DNA of 64,000 nt, taken from Aphanomyces cochlioides (taxonomy: Eukaryota; Oomycota; Saprolegniomycetes; Saprolegniales; Verrucalvaceae). The DNA lies in assembly GCA_019828595.1 (NCBI GenBank), contig JAHQRK010000022.1:1364001-1428000 (forward strand), given 5' to 3'. Each line of letters starts with the position of its first letter. Position 1 is the first letter of the stretch. The notes under the pieces are model-generated. The model saw only the letters and a list, made by a program, of their open reading frames with translations. It did no database searches and was not told the DNA's origin. The translations under genes and the position numbers were made by a program. Below are positions 19,202 to 33,662 of this stretch, in pieces.

Positions 19202-20314
19202 TCCTTTTTCGACCCAAATCAACTTTTTTTGCTTCCCGAATGATATCTCGGCCAATATTTTCTTCCCAACACACGCTATCTCTTATGGCACCTCACATGC
19301 TCTTCTTTCAACCGCATCACAACCCGTCATCCCCGCACGCCGACGAAATGCGTGTAAAATGACAAAAGTACTAGACTTTGCGTCTCCATTTCTCATCCAT
19401 GAGGCAAGTGTACCAATCATAAAACACGCATAAATAGAACAGTTCAAACTGGACTTTCACCGAGACCCTGACACGACAAATATTCCATCTCAGTTTCACT
19501 TCAGAAAGGACGATTTTAAATCCTCATTGACTTGGAGGGGACGCTACTTGAGAAACCCTTCCAGTCATTCCTTACTCTCTTCAAAGCAACAAACTTTTCC
19601 AAAATGGACCCAACTTAAACTTAACCACACTAAACAAATCTCAACAACAGGTAGCTCCAAAGAAACAGCGATTCGTTCAAATGAATACACAATCGTATCA
19701 ACCGAGCGCTGGATAGACACATCCACTCGACCTCAGAGTATGTCTCTCAAAACAATGACAGACAAGATGGAAGAGAGCATCCAATTGGACCGTTGGAACT
19801 TATTATAGATTCCAAGATACATATATGTAGATGATTACAGGAGGTCCATCGTTCCCTGTGAGTTTGTGTGTTTAGACTCGTTTTTTGTGGGAGGGGGCGA
19901 TGATCCGCTTTTGGTTTGAAATGAAAGTATTTGAATAGGTCTACGAGAGGAGACAAACTTTTTCTCCCAAGCCCTTCGAGTATTGCATGTTGGCGAGGAC
20001 TGACCACTCAGTTTGTCTAGGCTTTGGTTGCGAAAATAGAGTGCGCTGAAGGATTTTTGTGTCCAGAGTCGTCGTGAATGGTATGGAAACAGATCACAGA
20101 CGTGGAGAGAGGAGATGATGTTTGTGACTTGTGAGGTCGAGTCTATCGTGGGCCGTGTGGTGACAGGATGTTAGTATAGGCGATGTTGTTGTGTGTGCTG
20201 ACGTGATGGGTTTGGCGTTGAATGTGTGACAAGGATAGTGTTCCAATGGTTGTGAGAGGGTGCTGGTGTGTGATTGATGTGAATGATGAGCAAGGTAGGC
20301 ATAGTAGACATGGA

Positions 20315-20387
20315 GGTCTTATAGTGTAGCGGTTATCACGTCTCCTTGACGTGGAGAAGGTCCCCGGTTCAAGTCCGGGTAAGACCA
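20315..20387 (+). tRNA. tRNA-Val (GAC), intact
   Basis: No difference seen from the 15942 copy; T/G upstream haplotype. First of two intact genes in a row. Confidence 0.96.
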
Positions 20388-21500
20388 TCCTTTTTCGACC
20401 CAAATCAACTTTTTTTGCTTCCCGAATGATATCTCGGCCAATATTTTCTTCCCAACACACGCTATCTCTTATGGCACCTCACATGCTCTTCTTTCAACCG
20501 CATCACAACCCGTCATCCCCGCACGCCGACGAAATGCGTGTAAAATGACAAAAGTACTAGACTTTGCGTCTCCATTTCTCATCCATGAGGCAAGTGTACC
20601 AATCATAAAACACGCATAAATAGAACAGTTCAAACTGGACTTTCACCGAGACCCTGACACGACAAATATTCCATCTCAGTTTCACTTCAGAAAGGACGAT
20701 TTTAAATCCTCATTGACTTGGAGGGGACGCTACTTGAGAAACCCTTCCAGTCATTCCTTACTCTCTTCAAAGCAACAAACTTTTCCAAAATGGACCCAAC
20801 TTAAACTTAACCACACTAAACAAATCTCAACAACAGGTAGCTCCAAAGAAACAGCGATTCGTTCAAATGAATACACAATCGTATCAACCGAGCGCTGGAT
20901 AGACACATCCACTCGACCTCAGAGTATGTCTCTCAAAACAATGACAGACAAGATGGAAGAGAGCATCCAATTGGACCGTTGGAACTTATTATAGATTCCA
21001 AGATACATATATGTAGATGATTACAGGAGGTCCATCGTTCCCTGTGAGTTTGTGTGTTTAGACTCGTTTTTTGTGGGAGGGGGCGATGATCCGCTTTTGG
21101 TTTGAAATGAAAGTATTTGAATAGGTCTACGAGAGGAGACAAACTTTTTCTCCCAAGCCCTTCGAGTATTGCATGTTGGCGAGGACTGACCACTCAGTTT
21201 GTCTAGGCTTTGGTTGCGAAAATAGAGTGCGCTGAAGGATTTTTGTGTCCAGAGTCGTCGTGAATGGTATGGAAACAGATCACAGACGTGGAGAGAGGAG
21301 ATGATGTTTGTGACTTGTGAGGTCGAGTCTATCGTGGGCCGTGTGGTGACAGGATGTTAGTATAGGCGATGTTGTTGTGTGTGCTGACGTGATGGGTTTG
21401 GCGTTGAATGTGTGACAAGGATAGTGTTCCAATGGTTGTGAGAGGGTGCTGGTGTGTGATTGATGTGAATGATGAGCAAGGTAGGCATAGTAGACATGGA

Positions 21501-21573
21501 GGTCTTATAGTGTAGCGGTTATCACGTCTCCTTGACGTGGAGAAGGTCCCCGGTTCAAGTCCGGGTAAGACCA
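21501..21573 (+). tRNA. tRNA-Val (GAC), intact
   Basis: Unchanged; T/G haplotype; 1186 bp after the previous gene. Confidence 0.96.
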
Positions 21574-22686
21574 TCCTTTTTCGACCCAAATCAACTTTTT
21601 TTGCTTCCCGAATGATATCTCGGCCAATATTTTCTTCCCAACACACGCTATCTCTTATGGCACCTCACATGCTCTTCTTTCAACCGCATCACAACCCGTC
21701 ATCCCCGCACGCCGACGAAATGCGTGTAAAATGACAAAAGTACTAGACTTTGCGTCTCCATTTCTCATCCATGAGGCAAGTGTACCAATCATAAAACACG
21801 CATAAATAGAACAGTTCAAACTGGACTTTCACCGAGACCCTGACACGACAAATATTCCATCTCAGTTTCACTTCAGAAAGGACGATTTTAAATCCTCATT
21901 GACTTGGAGGGGACGCTACTTGAGAAACCCTTCCAGTCATTCCTTACTCTCTTCAAAGCAACAAACTTTTCCAAAATGGACCCAACTTAAACTTAACCAC
22001 ACTAAACAAATCTCAACAACAGGTAGCTCCAAAGAAACAGCGATTCGTTCAAATGAATACACAATCGTATCAACCGAGCGCTGGATAGACACATCCACTC
22101 GACCTCAGAGTATGTCTCTCAAAACAATGACAGACAAGATGGAAGAGAGCATCCAATTGGACCGTTGGAACTTATTATAGATTCCAAGATACATATATGT
22201 AGATGATTACAGGAGGTCCATCGTTCCCTGTGAGTTTGTGTGTTTAGACTCGTTTTTTGTGGGAGGGGGCGATGATCCGCTTTTGGTTTGAAATGAAAGT
22301 ATTTGAATAGGTCTACGAGAGGAGACAAACTTTTTCTCCCAAGCCCTTCGAGTATTGCATGTTGGCGAGGACTGACCACTCAGTTTGTCTAGGCTTTGGT
22401 TGCGAAAATAGAGTGCGCTGAAGGATTTTTGTGTCCAGAGTCGTCGTGAATGGTATGGAAACAGATCACAGACGTGGAGAGAGGAGATGATGTTTGTGAC
22501 TTGTGAGGTCGAGTCTATCGTGGGCCGTGTGGTGACAGGATGTTAGTATAGGCGATGTTGTTGTGTGTGCTGACGTGATGGGTTTGGCGTTGAATGTGTG
22601 ACAAGGATAGTGTTCCAATGGTTGTGAGAGGGTGCTGGTGTGTGATTGATGTGAATGATGAGCAAGGTAGGCATAGTAGACATGGA

Positions 22687-23129
22687 GGTCTTATAGTGTA
22701 GCGGTTATCACGTCTCCTTGACGTGGAGAATGAGGGGGGAAATTGGCTCAGTGGTAGAGCACACGCTTCGTAAGCGAGAGGTCACCGGTTCGATCCCGGG
22801 CTAGGACGAGGGATTTGCAACCCCCCCCCCCCTGTCCGAAAGCACGGTATTTAATGGGATGTATGTAATCGGGAAACTTAAGTGCGCCTCGAACTTACAA
22901 GAGAAGGATTGTCCGGAAGCGGTTACCGGAATGAAAGTGTCAGTTTAATGTGGCCGTTCTGTAAAAACGTGTCGAATCGCTGTACTACCGAAAAGGTAGA
23001 ACTATCAAGACAAAGCCGTTAGACCTGGTCCAGCTGAGTTAAAGTAGTTCATATCCACTATAACCTAGGTAATATACTCAATAAACCTTGACGTGGAGAA
23101 GGTCCCCGGTTCAAGTCCGGGTAAGACCA
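22687..23129 (+). pseudogene. tRNA-Val interrupted by SINE
   Basis: The halves are 22687-22730 and 23088-23129, both unchanged. Confidence 0.9.
22731..23087 (+). mobile_element. SINE, subtype A, 357 bp
   Basis: The interrupted C tract after the head is replaced by an uninterrupted C run, making this copy three bases shorter. Confidence 0.85.
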
Positions 23130-24242
23130 TCCTTTTTCGACCCAAATCAACTTTTTTTGCTTCCCGAATGATATCTCGGCCAATATTTTCTTCCCAACAC
23201 ACGCTATCTCTTATGGCACCTCACATGCTCTTCTTTCAACCGCATCACAACCCGTCATCCCCGCACGCCGACGAAATGCGTGTAAAATGACAAAAGTACT
23301 AGACTTTGCGTCTCCATTTCTCATCCATGAGGCAAGTGTACCAATCATAAAACACGCATAAATAGAACAGTTCAAACTGGACTTTCACCGAGACCCTGAC
23401 ACGACAAATATTCCATCTCAGTTTCACTTCAGAAAGGACGATTTTAAATCCTCATTGACTTGGAGGGGACGCTACTTGAGAAACCCTTCCAGTCATTCCT
23501 TACTCTCTTCAAAGCAACAAACTTTTCCAAAATGGACCCAACTTAAACTTAACCACACTAAACAAATCTCAACAACAGGTAGCTCCAAAGAAACAGCGAT
23601 TCGTTCAAATGAATACACAATCGTATCAACCGAGCGCTGGATAGACACATCCACTCGACCTCAGAGTATGTCTCTCAAAACAATGACAGACAAGATGGAA
23701 GAGAGCATCCAATTGGACCGTTGGAACTTATTATAGATTCCAAGATACATATATGTAGATGATTACAGGAGGTCCATCGTTCCCTGTGAGTTTGTGTGTT
23801 TAGACTCGTTTTTTGTGGGAGGGGGCGATGATCCGCTTTTGGTTTGAAATGAAAGTATTTGAATAGGTCTACGAGAGGAGACAAACTTTTTCTCCCAAGC
23901 CCTTCGAGTATTGCATGTTGGCGAGGACTGACCACTCAGTTTGTCTAGGCTTTGGTTGCGAAAATAGAGTGCGCTGAAGGATTTTTGTGTCCAGAGTCGT
24001 CGTGAATGGTATGGAAACAGATCACAGACGTGGAGAGAGGAGATGATGTTTGTGACTTGTGAGGTCGAGTCTATCGTGGGCCGTGTGGTGACAGGATGTT
24101 AGTATAGGCGATGTTGTTGTGTGTGCTGACGTGATGGGTTTGGCGTTGAATGTGTGACAAGGATAGTGTTCCAATGGTTGTGAGAGGGTGCTGGTGTGTG
24201 ATTGATGTGAATGATGAGCAAGGTAGGCATAGTAGACATGGA

Positions 24243-24315
24243 GGTCTTATAGTGTAGCGGTTATCACGTCTCCTTGACGTGGAGAAGGTCCCCGGTTCAA
24301 GTCCGGGTAAGACCA
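24243..24315 (+). tRNA. tRNA-Val (GAC), intact
   Basis: Unchanged; T/G haplotype; intact member of the first dimer. Confidence 0.96.
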
Positions 24316-25428
24316 TCCTTTTTCGACCCAAATCAACTTTTTTTGCTTCCCGAATGATATCTCGGCCAATATTTTCTTCCCAACACACGCTATCTCTTAT
24401 GGCACCTCACATGCTCTTCTTTCAACCGCATCACAACCCGTCATCCCCGCACGCCGACGAAATGCGTGTAAAATGACAAAAGTACTAGACTTTGCGTCTC
24501 CATTTCTCATCCATGAGGCAAGTGTACCAATCATAAAACACGCATAAATAGAACAGTTCAAACTGGACTTTCACCGAGACCCTGACACGACAAATATTCC
24601 ATCTCAGTTTCACTTCAGAAAGGACGATTTTAAATCCTCATTGACTTGGAGGGGACGCTACTTGAGAAACCCTTCCAGTCATTCCTTACTCTCTTCAAAG
24701 CAACAAACTTTTCCAAAATGGACCCAACTTAAACTTAACCACACTAAACAAATCTCAACAACAGGTAGCTCCAAAGAAACAGCGATTCGTTCAAATGAAT
24801 ACACAATCGTATCAACCGAGCGCTGGATAGACACATCCACTCGACCTCAGAGTATGTCTCTCAAAACAATGACAGACAAGATGGAAGAGAGCATCCAATT
24901 GGACCGTTGGAACTTATTATAGATTCCAAGATACATATATGTAGATGATTACAGGAGGTCCATCGTTCCCTGTGAGTTTGTGTGTTTAGACTCGTTTTTT
25001 GTGGGAGGGGGCGATGATCCGCTTTTGGTTTGAAATGAAAGTATTTGAATAGGTCTACGAGAGGAGACAAACTTTTTCTCCCAAGCCCTTCGAGTATTGC
25101 ATGTTGGCGAGGACTGACCACTCAGTTTGTCTAGGCTTTGGTTGCGAAAATAGAGTGCGCTGAAGGATTTTTGTGTCCAGAGTCGTCGTGAATGGTATGG
25201 AAACAGATCACAGACGTGGAGAGAGGAGATGATGTTTGTGACTTGTGAGGTCGAGTCTATCGTGGGCCGTGTGGTGACAGGATGTTAGTATAGGCGATGT
25301 TGTTGTGTGTGCTGACGTGATGGGTTTGGCGTTGAATGTGTGACAAGGATAGTGTTCCAATGGTTGTGAGAGGGTGCTGGTGTGTGATTGATGTGAATGA
25401 TGAGCAAGGTAGGCATAGTAGACATGGA

Positions 25429-25874
25429 GGTCTTATAGTGTAGCGGTTATCACGTCTCCTTGACGTGGAGAATGAGGGGGGAAATTGGCTCAGTGGTAGA
25501 GCACACGCTTCGTAAGCGAGAGGTCACCGGTTCGATCCCGGGCTAGGACGAGGGATTTGCAACCCCTCCACCCCCCCTGTCCGAAAGCACGGTATTTAAT
25601 GGGATGTATGTAATCGGGAAACTTAAGTGCGCCTCGAACTTACAAGAGAAGGATTGTCCGGAAGCGGTTACCGGAATGAAAGTGTCAGTTTAATGTGGCC
25701 GTTCTGTAAAAACGTGTCGAATCGCTGTACTACCGAAAAGGTAGAACTATCAAGACAAAGCCGTTAGACCTGGTCCAGCTGAGTTAAAGTAGTTCATATC
25801 CACTATAACCTAGGTAATATACTCAATAAACCTTGACGTGGAGAAGGTCCCCGGTTCAAGTCCGGGTAAGACCA
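25429..25874 (+). pseudogene. tRNA-Val interrupted by SINE
   Basis: Split member of the second dimer; tRNA halves unchanged. Confidence 0.9.
25473..25832 (+). mobile_element. SINE, subtype A, 360 bp
   Basis: No private change noticed. Confidence 0.85.
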
Positions 25875-26987
25875 TCCTTTTTCGACCCAAATCAACTTTT
25901 TTTGCTTCCCGAATGATATCTCGGCCAATATTTTCTTCCCAACACACGCTATCTCTTATGGCACCTCACATGCTCTTCTTTCAACCGCATCACAACCCGT
26001 CATCCCCGCACGCCGACGAAATGCGTGTAAAATGACAAAAGTACTAGACTTTGCGTCTCCATTTCTCATCCATGAGGCAAGTGTACCAATCATAAAACAC
26101 GCATAAATAGAACAGTTCAAACTGGACTTTCACCGAGACCCTGACACGACAAATATTCCATCTCAGTTTCACTTCAGAAAGGACGATTTTAAATCCTCAT
26201 TGACTTGGAGGGGACGCTACTTGAGAAACCCTTCCAGTCATTCCTTACTCTCTTCAAAGCAACAAACTTTTCCAAAATGGACCCAACTTAAACTTAACCA
26301 CACTAAACAAATCTCAACAACAGGTAGCTCCAAAGAAACAGCGATTCGTTCAAATGAATACACAATCGTATCAACCGAGCGCTGGATAGACACATCCACT
26401 CGACCTCAGAGTATGTCTCTCAAAACAATGACAGACAAGATGGAAGAGAGCATCCAATTGGACCGTTGGAACTTATTATAGATTCCAAGATACATATATG
26501 TAGATGATTACAGGAGGTCCATCGTTCCCTGTGAGTTTGTGTGTTTAGACTCGTTTTTTGTGGGAGGGGGCGATGATCCGCTTTTGGTTTGAAATGAAAG
26601 TATTTGAATAGGTCTACGAGAGGAGACAAACTTTTTCTCCCAAGCCCTTCGAGTATTGCATGTTGGCGAGGACTGACCACTCAGTTTGTCTAGGCTTTGG
26701 TTGCGAAAATAGAGTGCGCTGAAGGATTTTTGTGTCCAGAGTCGTCGTGAATGGTATGGAAACAGATCACAGACGTGGAGAGAGGAGATGATGTTTGTGA
26801 CTTGTGAGGTCGAGTCTATCGTGGGCCGTGTGGTGACAGGATGTTAGTATAGGCGATGTTGTTGTGTGTGCTGACGTGATGGGTTTGGCGTTGAATGTGT
26901 GACAAGGATAGCGTTCCAATGGTTGTGAGAGGGTGCTGGTATGTGATTGATGTGAATGATGAGCAAGGTAGGCATAGTAGACATGGA

Positions 26988-27060
26988 GGTCTTATAGTGT
27001 AGCGGTTATCACGTCTCCTTGACGTGGAGAAGGTCCCCGGTTCAAGTCCGGGTAAGACCA
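26988..27060 (+). tRNA. tRNA-Val (GAC), intact; first C/A haplotype
   Basis: The gene is unchanged. Its upstream spacer is the first with C at 26912 (-76) and A at 26941 (-47), the haplotype that later dominates in front of intact genes. Confidence 0.96.
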
Positions 27061-28173
27061 TCCTTTTTCGACCCAAATCAACTTTTTTTGCTTCCCGAAT
27101 GATATCTCGGCCAATATTTTCTTCCCAACACACGCTATCTCTTATGGCACCTCACATGCTCTTCTTTCAACCGCATCACAACCCGTCATCCCCGCACGCC
27201 GACGAAATGCGTGTAAAATGACAAAAGTACTAGACTTTGCGTCTCCATTTCTCATCCATGAGGCAAGTGTACCAATCATAAAACACGCATAAATAGAACA
27301 GTTCAAACTGGACTTTCACCGAGACCCTGACACGACAAATATTCCATCTCAGTTTCACTTCAGAAAGGACGATTTTAAATCCTCATTGACTTGGAGGGGA
27401 CGCTACTTGAGAAACCCTTCCAGTCATTCCTTACTCTCTTCAAAGCAACAAACTTTTCCAAAATGGACCCAACTTAAACTTAACCACACTAAACAAATCT
27501 CAACAACAGGTAGCTCCAAAGAAACAGCGATTCGTTCAAATGAATACACAATCGTATCAACCGAGCGCTGGATAGACACATCCACTCGACCTCAGAGTAT
27601 GTCTCTCAAAACAATGACAGACAAGATGGAAGAGAGCATCCAATTGGACCGTTGGAACTTATTATAGATTCCAAGATACATATATGTAGATGATTACAGG
27701 AGGTCCATCGTTCCCTGTGAGTTTGTGTGTTTAGACTCGTTTTTTGTGGGAGGGGGCGATGATCCGCTTTTGGTTTGAAATGAAAGTATTTGAATAGGTC
27801 TACGAGAGGAGACAAACTTTTTCTCCCAAGCCCTTCGAGTATTGCATGTTGGCGAGGACTGACCACTCAGTTTGTCTAGGCTTTGGTTGCGAAAATAGAG
27901 TGCGCTGAAGGATTTTTGTGTCCAGAGTCGTCGTGAATGGTATGGAAACAGATCACAGACGTGGAGAGAGGAGATGATGTTTGTGACTTGTGAGGTCGAG
28001 TCTATCGTGGGCCGTGTGGTGACAGGATGTTAGTATAGGCGATGTTGTTGTGTGTGCTGACGTGATGGGTTTGGCGTTGAATGTGTGACAAGGATAGTGT
28101 TCCAATGGTTGTGAGAGGGTGCTGGTGTGTGATTGATGTGAATGATGAGCAAGGTAGGCATAGTAGACATGGA

Positions 28174-28619
28174 GGTCTTATAGTGTAGCGGTTATCACGT
28201 CTCCTTGACGTGGAGAATGAGGGGGGAAATTGGCTCAGTGGTAGAGCACACGCTTCGTAAGCGAGAGGTCACCGGTTCGATCCCGGGCTAGGACGAGGGA
28301 TTTGCAACCCCTCCACCCCCCCTGTCCGAAAGCACGGTATTTAATGGGATGTATGTAATCGGGAAACTTAAGTGCGCCTCGAACTTACAAGAGAAGGATT
28401 GTCCGGAAGCGGTTACCGGAATGAAAGTGTCAGTTTAATGTGGCCGTTCTGTAAAAACGTGTCGAATCGCTGTACTACCGAAAAGGTAGAACTATCAAGA
28501 CAAAGCCGTTAGACCTGGTCCAGCTGAGTTAAAGTAGTTCATATCCACTATAACCTAGGTAATATACTCAATAAACCTTGACGTGGAGAAGGTCCCCGGT
28601 TCAAGTCCGGGTAAGACCA
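28174..28619 (+). pseudogene. tRNA-Val interrupted by SINE
   Basis: tRNA halves unchanged. The following spacer has a 1-bp deletion near 29133 that breaks a recurrent short frame. Confidence 0.9.
28218..28577 (+). mobile_element. SINE, subtype A, 360 bp
   Basis: No private change noticed. Confidence 0.85.
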
Positions 28620-29731
28620 TCCTTTTTCGACCCAAATCAACTTTTTTTGCTTCCCGAATGATATCTCGGCCAATATTTTCTTCCCAACACACGCTATCTC
28701 TTATGGCACCTCACATGCTCTTCTTTCAACCGCATCACAACCCGTCATCCCCGCACGCCGACGAAATGCGTGTAAAATGACAAAAGTACTAGACTTTGCG
28801 TCTCCATTTCTCATCCATGAGGCAAGTGTACCAATCATAAAACACGCATAAATAGAACAGTTCAAACTGGACTTTCACCGAGACCCTGACACGACAAATA
28901 TTCCATCTCAGTTTCACTTCAGAAAGGACGATTTTAAATCCTCATTGACTTGGAGGGGACGCTACTTGAGAAACCCTTCCAGTCATTCCTTACTCTCTTC
29001 AAAGCAACAAACTTTTCCAAAATGGACCCAACTTAAACTTAACCACACTAAACAAATCTCAACAACAGGTAGCTCCAAAGAAACAGCGATTCGTTCAAAT
29101 GAATACACAATCGTATCAACCGAGCGCTGGATAACACATCCACTCGACCTCAGAGTATGTCTCTCAAAACAATGACAGACAAGATGGAAGAGAGCATCCA
29201 ATTGGACCGTTGGAACTTATTATAGATTCCAAGATACATATATGTAGATGATTACAGGAGGTCCATCGTTCCCTGTGAGTTTGTGTGTTTAGACTCGTTT
29301 TTTGTGGGAGGGGGCGATGATCCGCTTTTGGTTTGAAATGAAAGTATTTGAATAGGTCTACGAGAGGAGACAAACTTTTTCTCCCAAGCCCTTCGAGTAT
29401 TGCATGTTGGCGAGGACTGACCACTCAGTTTGTCTAGGCTTTGGTTGCGAAAATAGAGTGCGCTGAAGGATTTTTGTGTCCAGAGTCGTCGTGAATGGTA
29501 TGGAAACAGATCACAGACGTGGAGAGAGGAGATGATGTTTGTGACTTGTGAGGTCGAGTCTATCGTGGGCCGTGTGGTGACAGGATGTTAGTATAGGCGA
29601 TGTTGTTGTGTGTGCTGACGTGATGGGTTTGGCGTTGAATGTGTGACAAGGATAGTGTTCCAATGGTTGTGAGAGGGTGCTGGTGTGTGATTGATGTGAA
29701 TGATGAGCAAGGTAGGCATAGTAGACATGGA

Positions 29732-29804
29732 GGTCTTATAGTGTAGCGGTTATCACGTCTCCTTGACGTGGAGAAGGTCCCCGGTTCAAGTCCGGGTAAG
29801 ACCA
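29732..29804 (+). tRNA. tRNA-Val (GAC), intact
   Basis: Unchanged. Its T/G haplotype makes it the exception among neighbouring intact genes, most of which are C/A. Confidence 0.96.
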
Positions 29805-30917
29805 TCCTTTTTCGACCCAAATCAACTTTTTTTGCTTCCCGAATGATATCTCGGCCAATATTTTCTTCCCAACACACGCTATCTCTTATGGCACCTCACA
29901 TGCTCTTCTTTCAACCGCATCACAACCCGTCATCCCCGCACGCCGACGAAATGCGTGTAAAATGACAAAAGTACTAGACTTTGCGTCTCCATTTCTCATC
30001 CATGAGGCAAGTGTACCAATCATAAAACACGCATAAATAGAACAGTTCAAACTGGACTTTCACCGAGACCCTGACACGACAAATATTCCATCTCAGTTTC
30101 ACTTCAGAAAGGACGATTTTAAATCCTCATTGACTTGGAGGGGACGCTACTTGAGAAACCCTTCCAGTCATTCCTTACTCTCTTCAAAGCAACAAACTTT
30201 TCCAAAATGGACCCAACTTAAACTTAACCACACTAAACAAATCTCAACAACAGGTAGCTCCAAAGAAACAGCGATTCGTTCAAATGAATACACAATCGTA
30301 TCAACCGAGCGCTGGATAGACACATCCACTCGACCTCAGAGTATGTCTCTCAAAACAATGACAGACAAGATGGAAGAGAGCATCCAATTGGACCGTTGGA
30401 ACTTATTATAGATTCCAAGATACATATATGTAGATGATTACAGGAGGTCCATCGTTCCCTGTGAGTTTGTGTGTTTAGACTCGTTTTTTGTGGGAGGGGG
30501 CGATGATCCGCTTTTGGTTTGAAATGAAAGTATTTGAATAGGTCTACGAGAGGAGACAAACTTTTTCTCCCAAGCCCTTCGAGTATTGCATGTTGGCGAG
30601 GACTGACCACTCAGTTTGTCTAGGCTTTGGTTGCGAAAATAGAGTGCGCTGAAGGATTTTTGTGTCCAGAGTCGTCGTGAATGGTATGGAAACAGATCAC
30701 AGACGTGGAGAGAGGAGATGATGTTTGTGACTTGTGAGGTCGAGTCTATCGTGGGCCGTGTGGTGACAGGATGTTAGTATAGGCGATGTTGTTGTGTGTG
30801 CTGACGTGATGGGTTTGGCGTTGAATGTGTGACAAGGATAGTGTTCCAATGGTTGTGAGAGGGTGCTGGTGTGTGATTGATGTGAATGATGAGCAAGGTA
30901 GGCATAGTAGACATGGA

Positions 30918-31363
30918 GGTCTTATAGTGTAGCGGTTATCACGTCTCCTTGACGTGGAGAATGAGGGGGGAAATTGGCTCAGTGGTAGAGCACACGCTTC
31001 GTAAGCGAGAGGTCACCGGTTCGATCCCGGGCTAGGACGAGGGATTTGCAACCCCTCCACCCCCCCTGTCCGAAAGCACGGTATTTAATGGGATGTATGT
31101 AATCGGGAAACTTAAGTGCGCCTCGAACTTACAAGAGAAGGATTGTCCGGAAGCGGTTACCGGAATGAAAGTGTCAGTTTAATGTGGCCGTTCTGTAAAA
31201 ACGTGTCGAATCGCTGTACTACCGAAAAGGTAGAACTATCAAGACAAAGCCGTTAGACCTGGTCCAGCTGAGTTAAAGTAGTTCATATCCACTATAACCT
31301 AGGTAATATACTCAATAAACCTTGACGTGGAGAAGGTCCCCGGTTCAAGTCCGGGTAAGACCA
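30918..31363 (+). pseudogene. tRNA-Val interrupted by SINE
   Basis: tRNA halves unchanged; T/G haplotype upstream. Confidence 0.9.
30962..31321 (+). mobile_element. SINE, subtype A, 360 bp
   Basis: No private change noticed. Confidence 0.85.
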
Positions 31364-32476
31364 TCCTTTTTCGACCCAAATCAACTTTTTTTGCTTCCCG
31401 AATGATATCTCGGCCAATATTTTCTTCCCAACACACGCTATCTCTTATGGCACCTCACATGCTCTTCTTTCAACCGCATCACAACCCGTCATCCCCGCAC
31501 GCCGACGAAATGCGTGTAAAATGACAAAAGTACTAGACTTTGCGTCTCCATTTCTCATCCATGAGGCAAGTGTACCAATCATAAAACACGCATAAATAGA
31601 ACAGTTCAAACTGGACTTTCACCGAGACCCTGACACGACAAATATTCCATCTCAGTTTCACTTCAGAAAGGACGATTTTAAATCCTCATTGACTTGGAGG
31701 GGACGCTACTTGAGAAACCCTTCCAGTCATTCCTTACTCTCTTCAAAGCAACAAACTTTTCCAAAATGGACCCAACTTAAACTTAACCACACTAAACAAA
31801 TCTCAACAACAGGTAGCTCCAAAGAAACAGCGATTCGTTCAAATGAATACACAATCGTATCAACCGAGCGCTGGATAGACACATCCACTCGACCTCAGAG
31901 TATGTCTCTCAAAACAATGACAGACAAGATGGAAGAGAGCATCCAATTGGACCGTTGGAACTTATTATAGATTCCAAGATACATATATGTAGATGATTAC
32001 AGGAGGTCCATCGTTCCCTGTGAGTTTGTGTGTTTAGACTCGTTTTTTGTGGGAGGGGGCGATGATCCGCTTTTGGTTTGAAATGAAAGTATTTGAATAG
32101 GTCTACGAGAGGAGACAAACTTTTTCTCCCAAGCCCTTCGAGTATTGCATGTTGGCGAGGACTGACCACTCAGTTTGTCTAGGCTTTGGTTGCGAAAATA
32201 GAGTGCGCTGAAGGATTTTTGTGTCCAGAGTCGTCGTGAATGGTATGGAAACAGATCACAGACGTGGAGAGAGGAGATGATGTTTGTGACTTGTGAGGTC
32301 GAGTCTATCGTGGGCCGTGTGGTGACAGGATGTTAGTATAGGCGATGTTGTTGTGTGTGCTGACGTGATGGGTTTGGCGTTGAATGTGTGACAAGGATAG
32401 CGTTCCAATGGTTGTGAGAGGGTGCTGGTATGTGATTGATGTGAATGATGAGCAAGGTAGGCATAGTAGACATGGA

Positions 32477-32549
32477 GGTCTTATAGTGTAGCGGTTATCA
32501 CGTCTCCTTGACGTGGAGAAGGTCCCCGGTTCAAGTCCGGGTAAGACCA
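32477..32549 (+). tRNA. tRNA-Val (GAC), intact
   Basis: Unchanged; C/A haplotype. Confidence 0.96.
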
Positions 32550-33662
32550 TCCTTTTTCGACCCAAATCAACTTTTTTTGCTTCCCGAATGATATCTCGGC
32601 CAATATTTTCTTCCCAACACACGCTATCTCTTATGGCACCTCACATGCTCTTCTTTCAACCGCATCACAACCCGTCATCCCCGCACGCCGACGAAATGCG
32701 TGTAAAATGACAAAAGTACTAGACTTTGCGTCTCCATTTCTCATCCATGAGGCAAGTGTACCAATCATAAAACACGCATAAATAGAACAGTTCAAACTGG
32801 ACTTTCACCGAGACCCTGACACGACAAATATTCCATCTCAGTTTCACTTCAGAAAGGACGATTTTAAATCCTCATTGACTTGGAGGGGACGCTACTTGAG
32901 AAACCCTTCCAGTCATTCCTTACTCTCTTCAAAGCAACAAACTTTTCCAAAATGGACCCAACTTAAACTTAACCACACTAAACAAATCTCAACAACAGGT
33001 AGCTCCAAAGAAACAGCGATTCGTTCAAATGAATACACAATCGTATCAACCGAGCGCTGGATAGACACATCCACTCGACCTCAGAGTATGTCTCTCAAAA
33101 CAATGACAGACAAGATGGAAGAGAGCATCCAATTGGACCGTTGGAACTTATTATAGATTCCAAGATACATATATGTAGATGATTACAGGAGGTCCATCGT
33201 TCCCTGTGAGTTTGTGTGTTTAGACTCGTTTTTTGTGGGAGGGGGCGATGATCCGCTTTTGGTTTGAAATGAAAGTATTTGAATAGGTCTACGAGAGGAG
33301 ACAAACTTTTTCTCCCAAGCCCTTCGAGTATTGCATGTTGGCGAGGACTGACCACTCAGTTTGTCTAGGCTTTGGTTGCGAAAATAGAGTGCGCTGAAGG
33401 ATTTTTGTGTCCAGAGTCGTCGTGAATGGTATGGAAACAGATCACAGACGTGGAGAGAGGAGATGATGTTTGTGACTTGTGAGGTCGAGTCTATCGTGGG
33501 CCGTGTGGTGACAGGATGTTAGTATAGGCGATGTTGTTGTGTGTGCTGACGTGATGGGTTTGGCGTTGAATGTGTGACAAGGATAGTGTTCCAATGGTTG
33601 TGAGAGGGTGCTGGTGTGTGATTGATGTGAATGATGAGCAAGGTAGGCATAGTAGACATGGA

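Noticed and set aside
22815..22835. C-tract length changes in the SINE as a functional variant
   Set aside because: Homopolymer length differences are expected from slippage or sequencing error. They are used only as lineage markers.
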